Origin: Pseudomonadota bacterium
GTDB lineage: Bacteria > Pseudomonadota > Gammaproteobacteria > Xanthomonadales > Rhodanobacteraceae
Assembly (NCBI GenBank): GCA_018240565.1
Contig: JAFEFO010000042.1
Span: forward strand, 55,460-119,459
Direction: 5' to 3'
Length of the DNA stretch: 64,000 nt
Shown: one piece after another, positions 50,745 to 60,619 of the stretch
How the letters are laid out: every line of letters starts with the position of its first letter
How positions within the stretch are numbered: the stretch's first letter is position 1
The notes under the pieces: model-generated
The model's database searches: none
What the model saw: only the letters and a program-made list of their open reading frames with translations
Told to the model about the DNA's origin: nothing
Program-made: the position numbers and the translations under genes

Positions 50745-52850
50745 TTACCAGATCTTCACCCTCTGATCCGGCGCCAGGTACAGCTTCTCGCCTGAAGTGA
50801 CGTCGAACGCGGCATACCACGCATCGATATTGCGCACGGTCTGCGCGCGGAACTGCGCGGGCGCATGCACGTCGGTGGCGATGCGCTGGCGCAACGCAGC
50901 GTCGCGGATCTTGCTGCGCCAGTCCTGGCCGAAGGCGAGGAAGAAACGCTGGTCGCCGGTCAGGCCGTCGATCGCGGGCGCCGGCTTGCCGTCCAGCGAC
51001 AAATGATAGGCGGCATAGGCAGCGGTCAGGCCGGATACGTCGGCGATGTCCTCGCCAAGGGTCTGCTTGCCATTGACGTACAGCCCCGGCAGCGCCTCAT
51101 AGGCATCGAACTGCTTGGCCAGCGCGTCGGTCGCGGTCTCGAAATGCGCGGCATCCGCGGGCGTCCACCAGTTGGCCAGGCGCCCTTGCGCATCGAACTC
51201 GGAACCGGTGTTGTCGAAACTATGGCTGATCTCGTGGCCGATGATTGCGCCGATCGCGCCGTAGTTGGTGGCGGCGTCGGCTTGCGGATCGAAGAACGGC
51301 GGTTGCAGGATCGCGGCAGGGAAGTTCAGCGCGTTCTGCAACGGCAGGTTGACCGCATTCACCGTCTGCGGCGTCATCCACCATTCGCCACGGTCTACGG
51401 CCAAGCCGATCTTGGCCTTCTGGTGCGCGTACTCGAATGCGACCGCGCGCTGGTGGTTGCCGAGCGCATCGCCGGGTTTGATTTCGAGCGTGGCGTAGTC
51501 ACGCCAGGTTTCCGGATAACCGACGCCAACATTCAAGGTGACGAGTTTCTCCTTGGCCTTGGCCTTTGTTTCCGGCGCCATCCAGACCAGGTTGTCGATG
51601 CCCTTGTCGAAGGCGGCGACGAGGTTCTTGACCATCGCCTGCACCTGCTCCTTGGACGAGGCCGGAAAATATTTGGCGACATACAGCTTGCCGACGGCAT
51701 CGCCAAGGTCGGTATTCGTCGCCTCGACCGCGCGCTTCCAGCGCTCGCGCTGCTGCGGCGTGCCCTGCAGGATGTGGGAGTGGAAGCCGAAATGCAGGTC
51801 GGCGAAGGCTTTCGGTAGCAGCGGCGCCGCGCCGTCGAGGGTGTGGAACACGAGCAGATCCTTCCAGCCGTCGAGCGGCTCGTGCGCGGTCAACGCGGAC
51901 AGCGCCGTGATCGCCTTGGCCTGCCAGGCGTCGATCTGCTTGACCTGATCCAGTCCCGCCGCGGTGAAGTAGGCGTTCCAGTCCAGTCCCGGCGCCTTCT
52001 TGGCGAAGTCCGCCGTGGCCCAGACATTGTTGGCCTTGTGCGGATCCTCGCTGTCGATGAGGCTTTCCTGCGCCTGCGCGATCTTCGTTTCCAGCGCGAG
52101 GATCTTCGTTGCCTTGGACTCCGCCTCGGCGATGTTTGCCTGCTTGAGCAGGGCGACGACGTAATCCTTGTACTCGCCGCGGAACGCAACCATGGCCTTG
52201 TCGGTGGACAGGTAGTAGTCGCGGCTGGGCATGGCCAATCCGCCTTGCAGCAGGTAGGCCATGTTGGTGGAGGCATCTTCCAGGCCCTTGGTCACGAACA
52301 GGCCGAACAGATTCGAGGTGTGGAAATGCGTGGCGTTGATCGGGTCGACGTCCGCGCGCAGTCCGCTGCCGAGCACGCGCGCGAGGTCCGCGCGGGTCTT
52401 GATCGCGGTGATGGCGTCGAGTTCCGGCTTTAGCGGGTTGAGACCGGCCTTGTCGATCGCGGCCTCGTCCATGTACGCGGCGTAGTAGTCGGCGATCTTG
52501 CGCGCGTTGCTGCCCGCCGCCGGGTTCGACGCGCCGGCATTGCGGATCAGGTCGCTGGTGTGCTTCTCGGCTTTCTCGAACACCTCGAAGAACGTGCCGG
52601 TGCTGGATCGATCCGGCGGAATCGTCGCGGCCTTGACCCAGGCGCCATTCGCGTAGGCGAAGAAATCGTCGCCAGGCTTGACGCCGTGGTCGATCGCCGC
52701 CAGGTCGATGCCGATGGACGGCGCCGGTGCAGCGGGCTGGGCGGGTGCGCTGGGCGCGGTTTTCACGGCGGGTGCTGGTGGAGCCGGCGCTTGCGAGCAG
52801 GCGGCAATGCCGCAGGCGATGGCGGCGGCGAGCAGGGTCTTGTGGTTCAT
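50745..52850 (-). CDS. M13-family zinc metallopeptidase (neprilysin-like lipoprotein)
   Basis: 701 residues. Lipoprotein signal MNHKTLLAAAIACGIAACSQ (lipobox IAAC) and a Pro/Ala-rich linker, then the M13 N-terminal domain (PGDDFFAYANGAW) and peptidase domain. Zinc ligands are H539, H543 (HEISHSF) and E600 (GEDIAD), with catalytic E540. NAVNLPLQNALNFPAAILQPPFF is a typical substrate-edge strand. It should cut short peptides at the outer face of the inner membrane or in the outer membrane. Bacterial homologues are often called PepO; no specific substrate is inferred. Confidence 0.93.
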   Translation of the reverse strand: MNHKTLLAAAIACGIAACSQAPAPPAPAVKTAPSAPAQPAAPAPSIGIDLAAIDHGVKPGDDFFAYANGAWVKAATIPPDRSSTGTFFEVFEKAEKHTSDLIRNAGASNPAAGSNARKIADYYAAYMDEAAIDKAGLNPLKPELDAITAIKTRADLARVLGSGLRADVDPINATHFHTSNLFGLFVTKGLEDASTNMAYLLQGGLAMPSRDYYLSTDKAMVAFRGEYKDYVVALLKQANIAEAESKATKILALETKIAQAQESLIDSEDPHKANNVWATADFAKKAPGLDWNAYFTAAGLDQVKQIDAWQAKAITALSALTAHEPLDGWKDLLVFHTLDGAAPLLPKAFADLHFGFHSHILQGTPQQRERWKRAVEATNTDLGDAVGKLYVAKYFPASSKEQVQAMVKNLVAAFDKGIDNLVWMAPETKAKAKEKLVTLNVGVGYPETWRDYATLEIKPGDALGNHQRAVAFEYAHQKAKIGLAVDRGEWWMTPQTVNAVNLPLQNALNFPAAILQPPFFDPQADAATNYGAIGAIIGHEISHSFDNTGSEFDAQGRLANWWTPADAAHFETATDALAKQFDAYEALPGLYVNGKQTLGEDIADVSGLTAAYAAYHLSLDGKPAPAIDGLTGDQRFFLAFGQDWRSKIRDAALRQRIATDVHAPAQFRAQTVRNIDAWYAAFDVTSGEKLYLAPDQRVKIW

Positions 52851-52920
52851 GGCAACGATCCGGCGAGACAAGCCGTCATGATCGGCCAATGCGGCGGCAA
52901 GCGCAAATCAAGGAACCGCA

Positions 52921-52947
52921 AAAGCAAAAAGGCGCCATCGGCGCCTT
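52921..52947 (-). terminator. Intrinsic terminator downstream of the membrane-protein gene
   Basis: On the minus strand an 8-bp perfect stem (AAGGCGCC/GGCGCCTT, loop GAT) is followed by TTTTTGCTTT. It lies 27 bases after the stop of the gene at 52975 and before the M13 peptidase start. Confidence 0.8.
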
Positions 52948-52974
52948 CTTGCGTTCACACGGTCGCGGACTCGA

Positions 52975-53379
52975 TCAGTGCACGCCGCCCATCATGCCGA
53001 TGACCGCGGCGCCAAAGATGAACGCGACGATCGCGCCGAGCACGATGTAGATGATGTACTGGATCAGGCTGACCAGGCAGGCCTTGCCGTAACCCATCTG
53101 CCCGCCGGCCGGTGTCTTGATCATGAAGTTGATGACCAGCGCGTTGACCAGGAACGCGACGACGATGCCGATCAGCGAACCCGTGCCACCAGACAACACC
53201 ATATGCAGGATCCAGCTCGCGATCCAGCTGGCGATCAGGCCGACGATGACCGTAGCGACGGCATTGCCCAGCGACGGCTTGAAGCCGGCCGCCAGTTTGG
53301 TCGCCAACTGCACGATGAGCGCGCCGACGACGATGGCGACAATGATGAAAACGATTGCGTAAACCAGTGCGGTACCCAT
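52975..53379 (-). CDS. Four-helix hypothetical membrane protein
   Basis: 134 residues with about four predicted membrane helices (ALVYAIVFIIVAIVVGALIV, AVATVIVGLIASWIASWILHMVL, LIGIVVAFLVNALVINFMI and LVSLIQYIIYIVLGAIVAFIFGAAVIGMM). No conserved motif was recognised. It lies downstream of the MMPL/RND gene but is separated from it by a terminator, and it has its own terminator, so it is probably a single-gene unit. Confidence 0.8.
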   Translation of the reverse strand: MGTALVYAIVFIIVAIVVGALIVQLATKLAAGFKPSLGNAVATVIVGLIASWIASWILHMVLSGGTGSLIGIVVAFLVNALVINFMIKTPAGGQMGYGKACLVSLIQYIIYIVLGAIVAFIFGAAVIGMMGGVH

Positions 53380-53479
53380 GGATTCTCCCCGAAAGTGAAA
53401 GTACGGTTTGGTTGAATTGGCATCCTGCGTGTCTTGCGTCCACGACGTCCTTGCCGGTCAGCTCCCTGTTGAAACGAAA

Positions 53480-53504
53480 AACGGCGCGAAAAACGTTCGC
53501 CGTT
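53480..53504 (-). terminator. Intrinsic terminator after the MMPL/RND gene
   Basis: Minus-strand stem AACGGCG/CGCCGTT with an 11-base loop, followed by TTTCGTTTC. It is 17 bases after the stop of the RND transporter gene and marks the end of the envelope cluster transcript. Confidence 0.6.
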
Positions 53505-53520
53505 CCGAAAAATCATTCGG

Positions 53521-56031
53521 TCAATTTGCGGAGTGCTCCCTCGGCCTGAGCAACCAGCGGCAAAGCGCCGGCAGGAACACGATCGCGGCGATCATGTTGA
53601 CCACGAACATGAAGGTCAGCAACACGCCCATGTCGGCCTGGAATTTCAGGTCCGAGAAAATCCACAAACCGACGCCGACGGCGAGCGTGAGCGCGGTGTA
53701 GAACACGGCGATGCCGGTGGTCTTGAGCGCGCTGAAGTAGGATTCGGTGAGCGTCATGCCCGCGCGCATGGCCTCGCGCATGCGCGCGAAGATGTAGATC
53801 GCGTAGTCCACGCCGATGCCGACGCCGAGCGCGAGCACGGTCAAGGTGTTGACCTTCTTGCCGATGCTCATTTCCACCATCAGCGAGTGGCCCAGCTCCG
53901 TTACCAGCACGAGCGGCAGCACGATGCACAGCGCCGCCAGCGGATTGCGGAAGCTGAGCAGGCACATCACGAACACGGCGGCGTAGAGCAGGTACATCAT
54001 GGTGTGGTCGACCGCGCGCACCTCGTCGTTGATCGCCGCCATGACGCCCACGTTGCCCGTGGCCAGGCGCAGGTTGACGCGATCGCTGACGAAGGTCTTG
54101 CCCTGGGCCTGCGCGTCGTTGAACTCCTGCGTGAGCTGCTTGCGCAGGTTGACCCCGGGGCCGGCGAAGTCGTGGTTGTCGGCGCGGAATTTCTTCACTG
54201 CGTCGATCACGCGGTCGATCGTGGTGGCGCGATGGTCGGCGAGGAACATCATCACCGGCATGGCGCTGCAATCCTCGTTGAGCAATCCGGTGTCGGTCTC
54301 GAAGCCCTGCGTGTCCTGGCGCAGCGCATCGTTGTCACGCGGCAATTCGCGCCAGCGGATGTTGCCTTCGTTCCAGCCGGCGTTGACGATCTTGGCTGCC
54401 ATCGGCAGGGTGATGACCTGGGCCACGCCCGGCACGTTGCGCATGTGCCAGGCGAAGCGGTCGATGGTTTCCATTACCGGATAGCTCGTCGTGCACGCGT
54501 TCGGCGCGGCTTCGGCGATGACGTTGAGGATGTCCACGCCGAGCGCGAACTTGTCGCTGATCAGCGCGGCGTCGCGGTTGTAGCGCGAATCCGGGCGCAA
54601 TTCGGCCACGCCCTTCTGTGCATCGCCGATCATCACGCGGCTGCCGTAATGCGAGGCCGCGGCCCACATGCCAAGGCCGATCAGGATGACGATGGCAGCG
54701 GGAACCGGGCGACTCAAGTTGGCCAGGATCGTCCACAGCTTGTCGAATTGCGTGAGCTGGCGCAGGCGCCAGTTGCGCTTGCCTTCGAGGTTGCGCAGCG
54801 CGCAGAACGACAGCAGTACCGGCAGCAGGATGAGGTCGGTGAGGATGGTGAGCGCGACGCCGACGGTGGCAGTGACGGCGAGTTCGAAGATGATGCGCAC
54901 CGGGATGATGAGGATCGTGGCAAAACCGATGCAGCCGGCGATCAGCGCGACCGCGCCGGGCACCAGCAGCATGCGGAAGGCCAGGCGCGCGGCGGTTTGC
55001 GGATCGACGCCCTTGCGCTGGCGCAGTTCCTCGACGGAGCCGTCCTCGAGGCCGCCGAAGAACAGTTCGCCGCGAAAGCGGTTGATCATCTGCTCGCCGT
55101 GGCTGACCGCGATCGCGAAGATCAGGAACGGCGTGAGCATGTTCATCGGGTCGATGCCGAAGCCGAGCAGGCGCAGCGCGCCGAGCATCCAGATCACGGC
55201 AACGAGAGCGCAGGCGACGGTGAGCGAGGCCAGCTTGGTCGACGCCGAATAGGCGAACAGCAGCAGCCAGGTGAAGGCGATGGTGATGAAGAAGAACCAG
55301 ATCACCGACTTGGCGCCGGTGCTGATGTCGCCGACCATCTTGGCGAAGCCGATGATGGCGATGGTGGTGTCGGCGTTTTCGTATTTGTGCCGGATCGCCT
55401 CGAGCTGGGCGTTGACCTTGTCGTAGTCGATCTTGACGCCGTGCGCCGGGTCCTCGGGCACGAGGTCGACCCACACCATCGCGCCGGAGAAATCCTTGGC
55501 GACCAGGCGCCCGACGATGCCGGCCTTCTCGATATTGGCCTTGATCGTGGCGAATTGTTCCGGCGTCGGCTGGAAGCCGGCCAGATCCGGCGTGAACGAG
55601 TCCGGGATCACGTTGCCGCCGGCGAACCCATCCTCGACGACTTCGACGAAGCGCACGTTCGGGGTGAAGATCGAGCTGATCCGCGACGGGTCGGCGTGGT
55701 CGATCTTCGACGCGTCGGTGGTGACCTTCTGCAAGGTCTGGAAGAACGGCAGGTTGAACATGTTGCCGTGCTTGTCCATCACCGCGATCAGGATGCGGTT
55801 GGCGCCGCCGAATTCCTTCTCGTAGTCGAGAAAGGTCTTCATGTATTCGTGGCCGAGCGGAATCTGCTTCTTGAAGCCGGCGTCGACTTTCAGCTGGGAA
55901 GCGAAGTAGGCCATCGCCACGGTGATCGCGGCGAAGATCAGCAGCACGATGATGCGGTTGCCGAAGACCAGGCGTTCGGCGAAGCGCTGCAGGGCATTGG
56001 GTTGGGCGTTGGGGTTGATCGGGGCGGCCAC
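53521..56031 (-). CDS. RND-superfamily (MMPL/SSD-like) exporter
   Basis: 836 residues. One helix (about 25-45), a periplasmic domain, a block of helices with the sterol-sensing-like pattern (SVIWFFFITIAFTWLLLFAYSAS, LLGFGIDPMNMLTPFLIFAIAVSHGEQMIN), and then a second repeat of the same (MMYLLYAAVFVMCLLSFRNPLAALCIVLPLVLVTELG, VNTLTVLALGVGIGVDYAIYIFARMREAM, LKTTGIAVFYTALTLAVGVGLW). This two-repeat form is that of MMPL/HpnN-type proteins that move lipids or other hydrophobic molecules using the proton gradient. It starts 18 bases after the YCF48-like gene. Confidence 0.9.
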   Translation of the reverse strand: MAAPINPNAQPNALQRFAERLVFGNRIIVLLIFAAITVAMAYFASQLKVDAGFKKQIPLGHEYMKTFLDYEKEFGGANRILIAVMDKHGNMFNLPFFQTLQKVTTDASKIDHADPSRISSIFTPNVRFVEVVEDGFAGGNVIPDSFTPDLAGFQPTPEQFATIKANIEKAGIVGRLVAKDFSGAMVWVDLVPEDPAHGVKIDYDKVNAQLEAIRHKYENADTTIAIIGFAKMVGDISTGAKSVIWFFFITIAFTWLLLFAYSASTKLASLTVACALVAVIWMLGALRLLGFGIDPMNMLTPFLIFAIAVSHGEQMINRFRGELFFGGLEDGSVEELRQRKGVDPQTAARLAFRMLLVPGAVALIAGCIGFATILIIPVRIIFELAVTATVGVALTILTDLILLPVLLSFCALRNLEGKRNWRLRQLTQFDKLWTILANLSRPVPAAIVILIGLGMWAAASHYGSRVMIGDAQKGVAELRPDSRYNRDAALISDKFALGVDILNVIAEAAPNACTTSYPVMETIDRFAWHMRNVPGVAQVITLPMAAKIVNAGWNEGNIRWRELPRDNDALRQDTQGFETDTGLLNEDCSAMPVMMFLADHRATTIDRVIDAVKKFRADNHDFAGPGVNLRKQLTQEFNDAQAQGKTFVSDRVNLRLATGNVGVMAAINDEVRAVDHTMMYLLYAAVFVMCLLSFRNPLAALCIVLPLVLVTELGHSLMVEMSIGKKVNTLTVLALGVGIGVDYAIYIFARMREAMRAGMTLTESYFSALKTTGIAVFYTALTLAVGVGLWIFSDLKFQADMGVLLTFMFVVNMIAAIVFLPALCRWLLRPREHSAN

Positions 56032-56049
56032 GGAATCGGTCTTCCTGGA

Positions 56050-57183
56050 TTACTTGGGGTTGTACACGCTGGCGCCGTTCTCGCCGGCGAGCAGCAGTTC
56101 GCCGGCATCGCCCAGCGGCAGGACTTCGGCGATGGTGCCGGCGGCCGTGTCGACCCGGCTGGCCAGCGGTTCGCCGGCCTTGGCGCGCATGAGTACGATG
56201 CCATTGGCACCGACGATCGCAGCGCCGCCGTCAGGCAGCGCCGTGCCGCCCATCAGGCTCAGTTCCGTGCCGGTGGGCACCTGCGTCCAGTGATCGCCGA
56301 GGTCAGTGGATTCGAAGACGTGCCCGCGCAGCCCGAACGCGAGCACATGTTCACCGGCGTAGCCGATCACGCCGAACATCGAACCGTCGTAGGGCAACTG
56401 CAGGCGCTGCCAGGTCTTGCCGTCGTCGCGCGAACGAAAGGCCGCGCCGCGCTCGCCGACGATGAACAGCGCGCCGCTGCCGGTACGCGTGATGGCGTTC
56501 AGGTGCGGCGTGCCTTCCTGGCCGATCTTGAGCTGGCTCTGGTTGAACGTCCACTTGCCGTTGTCGGACTTGTCGCCATCGGCCGGCGCGGCACTTGCTG
56601 TGTCGTCCGCGCTTGCATCATCGGCGTCGTCCTTGGGCTGGGGCGCAACGGTGATTTCCTGCCAGTGTGCGCCGCCGTCGTCGGTGCGCAGGGCGAGGCT
56701 GTAGGCGCCAACCGCGAAGCCATGGCTGGCATCGGCGAACAGCACGCCGAGCAGCGGCGCGCCGCGACGCGGGTCGGCGCTTGCCGACGCGTCGGACTTG
56801 CGCCACGGATCCTTGCGCTGCACCTGCCAGTGTTCGCCGTTGTCGGCGCTGTGCACGATCACGCCATCGTGGCCGACCGCCCAGACGTTCGCGTCGACCG
56901 CCGCCACGGCGGTCAGCGTCGAGCGCGTGGGCACCTCGACCTGCTTCCAGCGCGCGCCATCGGCGGACAAGAGAATGTCGCCGCGCCCGCCGACGGCGAC
57001 ATAGCCATTCGCGGTGCGGGCGAGTCCGAGCAACAGCGATTGCGCAGCGAGCGGCATGATTTGCGCGGGACTGTCCACCGGATCGGGCCAGGTGAAGGTG
57101 TCGTCGGCATGCGCGGGCAGCGTGGCGATGATGGCACCGAACATTGCCACCCGCGGCCAGTGCGCAAAACCCGATCGATTCAT
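56050..57183 (-). CDS. YCF48/BNR-repeat periplasmic beta-propeller protein
   Basis: 377 residues. Signal peptide MNRSGFAHWPRVAMFGAIIATLPAHA, then repeated blades with Asp-box motifs: LSADGARWKQV, HSADNGEHWQVQ, RTDDGGAHWQEI, SRDDGKTWQRL and STDLGDHWTQV. This matches the YCF48/HCF136-like fold. A low-complexity Asp/Ala insert (KDDADDASADDTASAAPADGDK) lies mid-protein. It is the first gene of the YCF48-RND pair; related pairs are found beside DUF1302/DUF1329 genes in other bacteria. Confidence 0.87.
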   Translation of the reverse strand: MNRSGFAHWPRVAMFGAIIATLPAHADDTFTWPDPVDSPAQIMPLAAQSLLLGLARTANGYVAVGGRGDILLSADGARWKQVEVPTRSTLTAVAAVDANVWAVGHDGVIVHSADNGEHWQVQRKDPWRKSDASASADPRRGAPLLGVLFADASHGFAVGAYSLALRTDDGGAHWQEITVAPQPKDDADDASADDTASAAPADGDKSDNGKWTFNQSQLKIGQEGTPHLNAITRTGSGALFIVGERGAAFRSRDDGKTWQRLQLPYDGSMFGVIGYAGEHVLAFGLRGHVFESTDLGDHWTQVPTGTELSLMGGTALPDGGAAIVGANGIVLMRAKAGEPLASRVDTAAGTIAEVLPLGDAGELLLAGENGASVYNPK

Positions 57184-57223
57184 TTCCCTGCCTCGTGAAG
57201 CGATGCTGCCGCTACGTTACCGC

Positions 57224-57256
57224 AAAAACGCGCCGGCCGCTAAACAGCGGCCGGCG
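57224..57256 (-). terminator. Intrinsic terminator after the DUF1329 gene
   Basis: Minus-strand perfect 10-bp stem (CGCCGGCCGC/GCGGCCGGCG) with a 6-base loop, then CG and TTTTT. It divides the envelope cluster into two transcripts: lipase-DUF1302-DUF1329 and YCF48-RND. Confidence 0.8.
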
Positions 57257-57285
57257 GGGTCTTCATGCGACGCTTGTGCGCCGTG

Positions 57286-58671
57286 TCACTGGATGCCGCG
57301 CGTGCGCAGCGCCTGGGGCGAGAACATCTCGGGCGTGGCCGGATACGAGAAGTTGTATTCCGGTTCCTGGTTGTCCAGGCCCTGCACCAGGTAGCGTCCG
57401 GCCTTCAGGTCGTAGGCTATCTCCAAGGTCGACCAGAACACCGGCACCTCGTAGTAGTTCACGCTCGGTGCCTCGGAATAACGCCACAATTTCAGGTCGC
57501 TGTCGTAGTGATCGATCTCCAGGATCTGCCAGCTGTCCTCGTCGAGATAGAACGTGCGCTTGGGATTGATGTGGCGCTGGCCGGGCTTGAGGTCGGCTTC
57601 GACGACCCATACCCGATGCAGTTCATAGCGCAACAGGTCCGGGTTGATGAAGTGCGGCTGGATCAGGTCCTTGACCAGGGTCTTGTCGCTGTGCGCCTTG
57701 TACGAGTTGTACGGGACGTACATTTCCTTCTTGCCGATCAGCTTCCAGTTGTACTTGTCGAGCGCGCCGTTGAACATGTCGGTCATGTCGTTCGTGCGCA
57801 GGCCGTCGGAGGCCGTGCCGGGATTGTCGTAGGCCACGTTCGGCGCGCGCCGCACGCGGCGCTGGCCGGGGTTGTAGATCCACGCCTGGCGCGGTTCCTT
57901 CTTCGAGTCGAGCGTTTCGTGCACGAGCAGCACCTGGCCGGCCAGGCGCGGCGGCGAGACCACGTCTTCGAGGAAGTAGAGCAGGATGTTGTGGATGTCC
58001 TTGAGCGTGTTGCCGGGCTTGTAGTACAGGCCCAGGCCGAACTCGTGGAAACGGATCAGCGTGTAGGCGCCGGAGGATGTCGGGATGGCCTGGTCGTTCC
58101 AGCGCTCGAAGGTCACGCCCTTGTACTTGAGCTTGTGGTTCCAGATCGCCTCCATGCCGGCCTTGGACGGATCCTTGTCCAGGATCGGGAACGGCAGGCC
58201 TTCGGCGACATCGGCCACGCCTTCGCCGTCATCGACCAGCTCGCCGGTCGCGGCGTTCTTCATCGTCATCTCGTAGGTGCGCTGCGGGTAGCTTGCGCTG
58301 CGGCGCGTGGGGTACACGACCATGCGCCACTCGGGCCACTTCTGGAACATGGCGATCTGGCCGGCGGACAGCTTGTCGGCGTAGTCCTTGTAGTTCTTCG
58401 AGGTGATCGTGAACAGCGGCTTGTCGTTCGGGAACGGATCCGGATGGTGCATGCCGACCTTGTAGCCGGCCGGTGGCGTGGTGATGCCGCCGGTCCATTC
58501 CGGGATCGTGCCGTCCTTGTTGCCGGCGCGTTCGGCGCCGACCGGCGTGAGCGGCGTGCCGGTCAGGCCAAGCTTGGCGACCTCGTCCGGCGGCGCCTTG
58601 GCTTGCGCACCGACGGCAAAGACCGCGCAGGCCACCAGGGCCGCGAGTTTGCAATGTTGGAATCGAATCAT
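57286..58671 (-). CDS. DUF1329 periplasmic protein (LolB-like fold family)
   Basis: 461 residues. Signal peptide MIRFQHCKLAALVACAVFAVGAQA. Family features: AKLGLTGTPLTPVGAERAGNKDGTIPEWTGGI, ITSKNYKDYADKLSAGQIAMFQKWPEWRMVVYPTRRSASYP, and the C-terminal NPKRTFYLDEDSWQILEIDHYDS...GRYLVQGLDNQEPEYNF. DUF1329 proteins are thought to be lipoprotein-carrier-like beta folds; direct evidence for lipid binding is lacking here. It lies 20 bases after the DUF1302 gene. Confidence 0.92.
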   Translation of the reverse strand: MIRFQHCKLAALVACAVFAVGAQAKAPPDEVAKLGLTGTPLTPVGAERAGNKDGTIPEWTGGITTPPAGYKVGMHHPDPFPNDKPLFTITSKNYKDYADKLSAGQIAMFQKWPEWRMVVYPTRRSASYPQRTYEMTMKNAATGELVDDGEGVADVAEGLPFPILDKDPSKAGMEAIWNHKLKYKGVTFERWNDQAIPTSSGAYTLIRFHEFGLGLYYKPGNTLKDIHNILLYFLEDVVSPPRLAGQVLLVHETLDSKKEPRQAWIYNPGQRRVRRAPNVAYDNPGTASDGLRTNDMTDMFNGALDKYNWKLIGKKEMYVPYNSYKAHSDKTLVKDLIQPHFINPDLLRYELHRVWVVEADLKPGQRHINPKRTFYLDEDSWQILEIDHYDSDLKLWRYSEAPSVNYYEVPVFWSTLEIAYDLKAGRYLVQGLDNQEPEYNFSYPATPEMFSPQALRTRGIQ

Positions 58672-58691
58672 GTCATGCCTCCGTCGATGCA

Positions 58692-60605
58692 TCAGAACGA
58701 ATATTTGGCCGAGAACTGGACGAAATCGCGATCGCGAATCAGGTTGATGTCGCCGGCCCCGAAGTAGTTGGTGTAGGCAAGGTCGAACGCCCACTGATTC
58801 TGGTAGTTGGCCTCGGCGCCGAGCGTTACCGATTTGCGGCCGCGGATGAAGTTGCCGCCCGGTCCCGGCGTGATGCCGCCGACGTCGTGGCCGAACGCGA
58901 TGCGCGGCGACACGATGAACGGCGTGCCGAACACGTTGTTGTAGTCGCCACGCGCGGCCACCCGATAGCCCCACGAGAACTTGGTCGGGAAGCCGATCGT
59001 CTGCGTGATCGGATTGCGCAGCGAACCGCTGGTGACATCCGCGCCGCCGCCGGTGTCGGTGCCGTCACCGTTGAAGCGCAGGTCGCTGGGCAGGTTCCAC
59101 ACCTCGTCGAAGCCGACTTCGCCGACCAGCGCGATCTGATCCGCGCGGAACAGGTTGTCGGGGCCGAACACCTTGGTGGCAGTGAACTGCAATTGCGACA
59201 TCTTGTAACGGCCCCAGCCCTGGATTTCCTGGCCCGGCGAGAAATCGCCGAGCTGGCTGTAAAAGCGCAGGCCTGGCGCCGGCAGCACCGCATTGAGCGG
59301 CGACAGGCCGGCGAACAGCAACTCCACGCTGTGGTATTGCAAGGGAATGTTCGGGCGATAGCTCATTTCACCCTGCAGCGCGATGCCGCTGTCCACGAGC
59401 TGGGTGTTGAAGCTCATCGCGAACAGGTGGATGTCCTTCGGATATTCCACGAAATAGCTGCCGGCGACCGGCAGCACGCCCGACGGCGGCGCGGTGACGG
59501 CGACGCCGCTGACCAGCGGCAACTTGCTGTGGTAGTTGATCGCGTAGAAACCGAACTCGGTGTTGTTGAGCCAGTCGGCGTAGTAGCGCAAGGCGCCGCC
59601 GAACTGCCCGGATTCGCTCGGGTAGCGATCGCGGCCGCGCGGGAACGACGCGGCGCAACCGGCCTGCACCAGCGCCGGCGGCAGGCCGGTGTCGCTGTCC
59701 TGGTAGTTGCGGCCATAGCACACGTCGTAGTAGCGGTCCGGATTGATCACCGGTTGCGGCACCGTGCCGAAGTTGAGCATCACGTAACGACCGCCGATGG
59801 TGGCGTAATCGTTGGTCGAGAAGAAACTGCCGACGGGATCGGGGTCGGTCTGCTGGTATTCGAACTGGTAGTACGCTTCAGCGGACAGTGCATCATTGAA
59901 GCTGAAGGATCCCCACAGCATGTTGATCGGCACGAAAGCCTGCTTGAGCTCGGCGCCGGCGACATGCAGCTTGGAGACGTCGACCGGGTTGATCGCGCTG
60001 GACACGCCGCCCTGGATGAAGGTGCTCTCGCCCCAGCTCACGACCTGGCGACCCAGGCGCGCGGCGCCGGCATGGCCGTCGAAATTGAAGTTGTGCCAGA
60101 CGAAGAAGTCGAGGAACTTGGCGTCCTTGCCGATTTTCTTCTCGGCGGCGTCGGGCAGGTTGTAGCGGCCGTCGTTTTCGTTGTCGTAGAACGCATAGCC
60201 GCGGATGAACGCGCCCCAGTCCTCGCCATACTTGAGGTTCAATTCGATGTTCGCGCTGACCGCGTTGGAGATCGGCGTCCATTGGCCATAGGCGAGGTCG
60301 CCATCGTCGCCGTTGACCGACCAACGGCCGATGGCGGCGCGCTGGGCGCTGCCGCCGAGCGGCTGGGCGCCGATCGTCGGATTGAAGTGGGCCTTGCCGA
60401 TCAGTGAACTGGACGCCGCCTGCGTGCGGTACGCCACGCCGTAGGACAGGGTGGTATTGAGCGTGCCATGCCAGGCGTCCGGATCGCCGAACTCGAAGGC
60501 GTGCACGGGCGCGATTGCGAACGAGGCCAGTGCCAGGGTGATGGCGGCGCTCAGGCCGCGCGGCAGCAAGCGGGAACGCACAGCGGTGTTGTGGTGGATG
60601 GTCAT
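58692..60605 (-). CDS. DUF1302 family outer-membrane protein
   Basis: 637 residues. Signal peptide, then FEFGDPDAWHGTLNTTLSYGVAYRTQA, which starts the DUF1302 domain. The body has alternating polar/hydrophobic beta strands (RLGRQVVSWGESTFIQGGVSSAINPVDVSKL is the family signature) and ends in an aromatic residue (FVQFSAKYSF), the usual outer-membrane barrel end. Predicted to be a beta-barrel. It follows the lipase gene by 14 bases and precedes DUF1329 in the same transcript. Confidence 0.9.
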   Translation of the reverse strand: MTIHHNTAVRSRLLPRGLSAAITLALASFAIAPVHAFEFGDPDAWHGTLNTTLSYGVAYRTQAASSSLIGKAHFNPTIGAQPLGGSAQRAAIGRWSVNGDDGDLAYGQWTPISNAVSANIELNLKYGEDWGAFIRGYAFYDNENDGRYNLPDAAEKKIGKDAKFLDFFVWHNFNFDGHAGAARLGRQVVSWGESTFIQGGVSSAINPVDVSKLHVAGAELKQAFVPINMLWGSFSFNDALSAEAYYQFEYQQTDPDPVGSFFSTNDYATIGGRYVMLNFGTVPQPVINPDRYYDVCYGRNYQDSDTGLPPALVQAGCAASFPRGRDRYPSESGQFGGALRYYADWLNNTEFGFYAINYHSKLPLVSGVAVTAPPSGVLPVAGSYFVEYPKDIHLFAMSFNTQLVDSGIALQGEMSYRPNIPLQYHSVELLFAGLSPLNAVLPAPGLRFYSQLGDFSPGQEIQGWGRYKMSQLQFTATKVFGPDNLFRADQIALVGEVGFDEVWNLPSDLRFNGDGTDTGGGADVTSGSLRNPITQTIGFPTKFSWGYRVAARGDYNNVFGTPFIVSPRIAFGHDVGGITPGPGGNFIRGRKSVTLGAEANYQNQWAFDLAYTNYFGAGDINLIRDRDFVQFSAKYSF

Positions 60606-60619
60606 GATGGGATCCCCGG

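Noticed and set aside
53533..57198. A 1221-codon open frame on the plus strand
   Set aside because: Antisense to the MMPL and YCF48-like genes; the product is a charged, low-complexity Asp/Glu/Arg/His sequence typical of a shadow frame.
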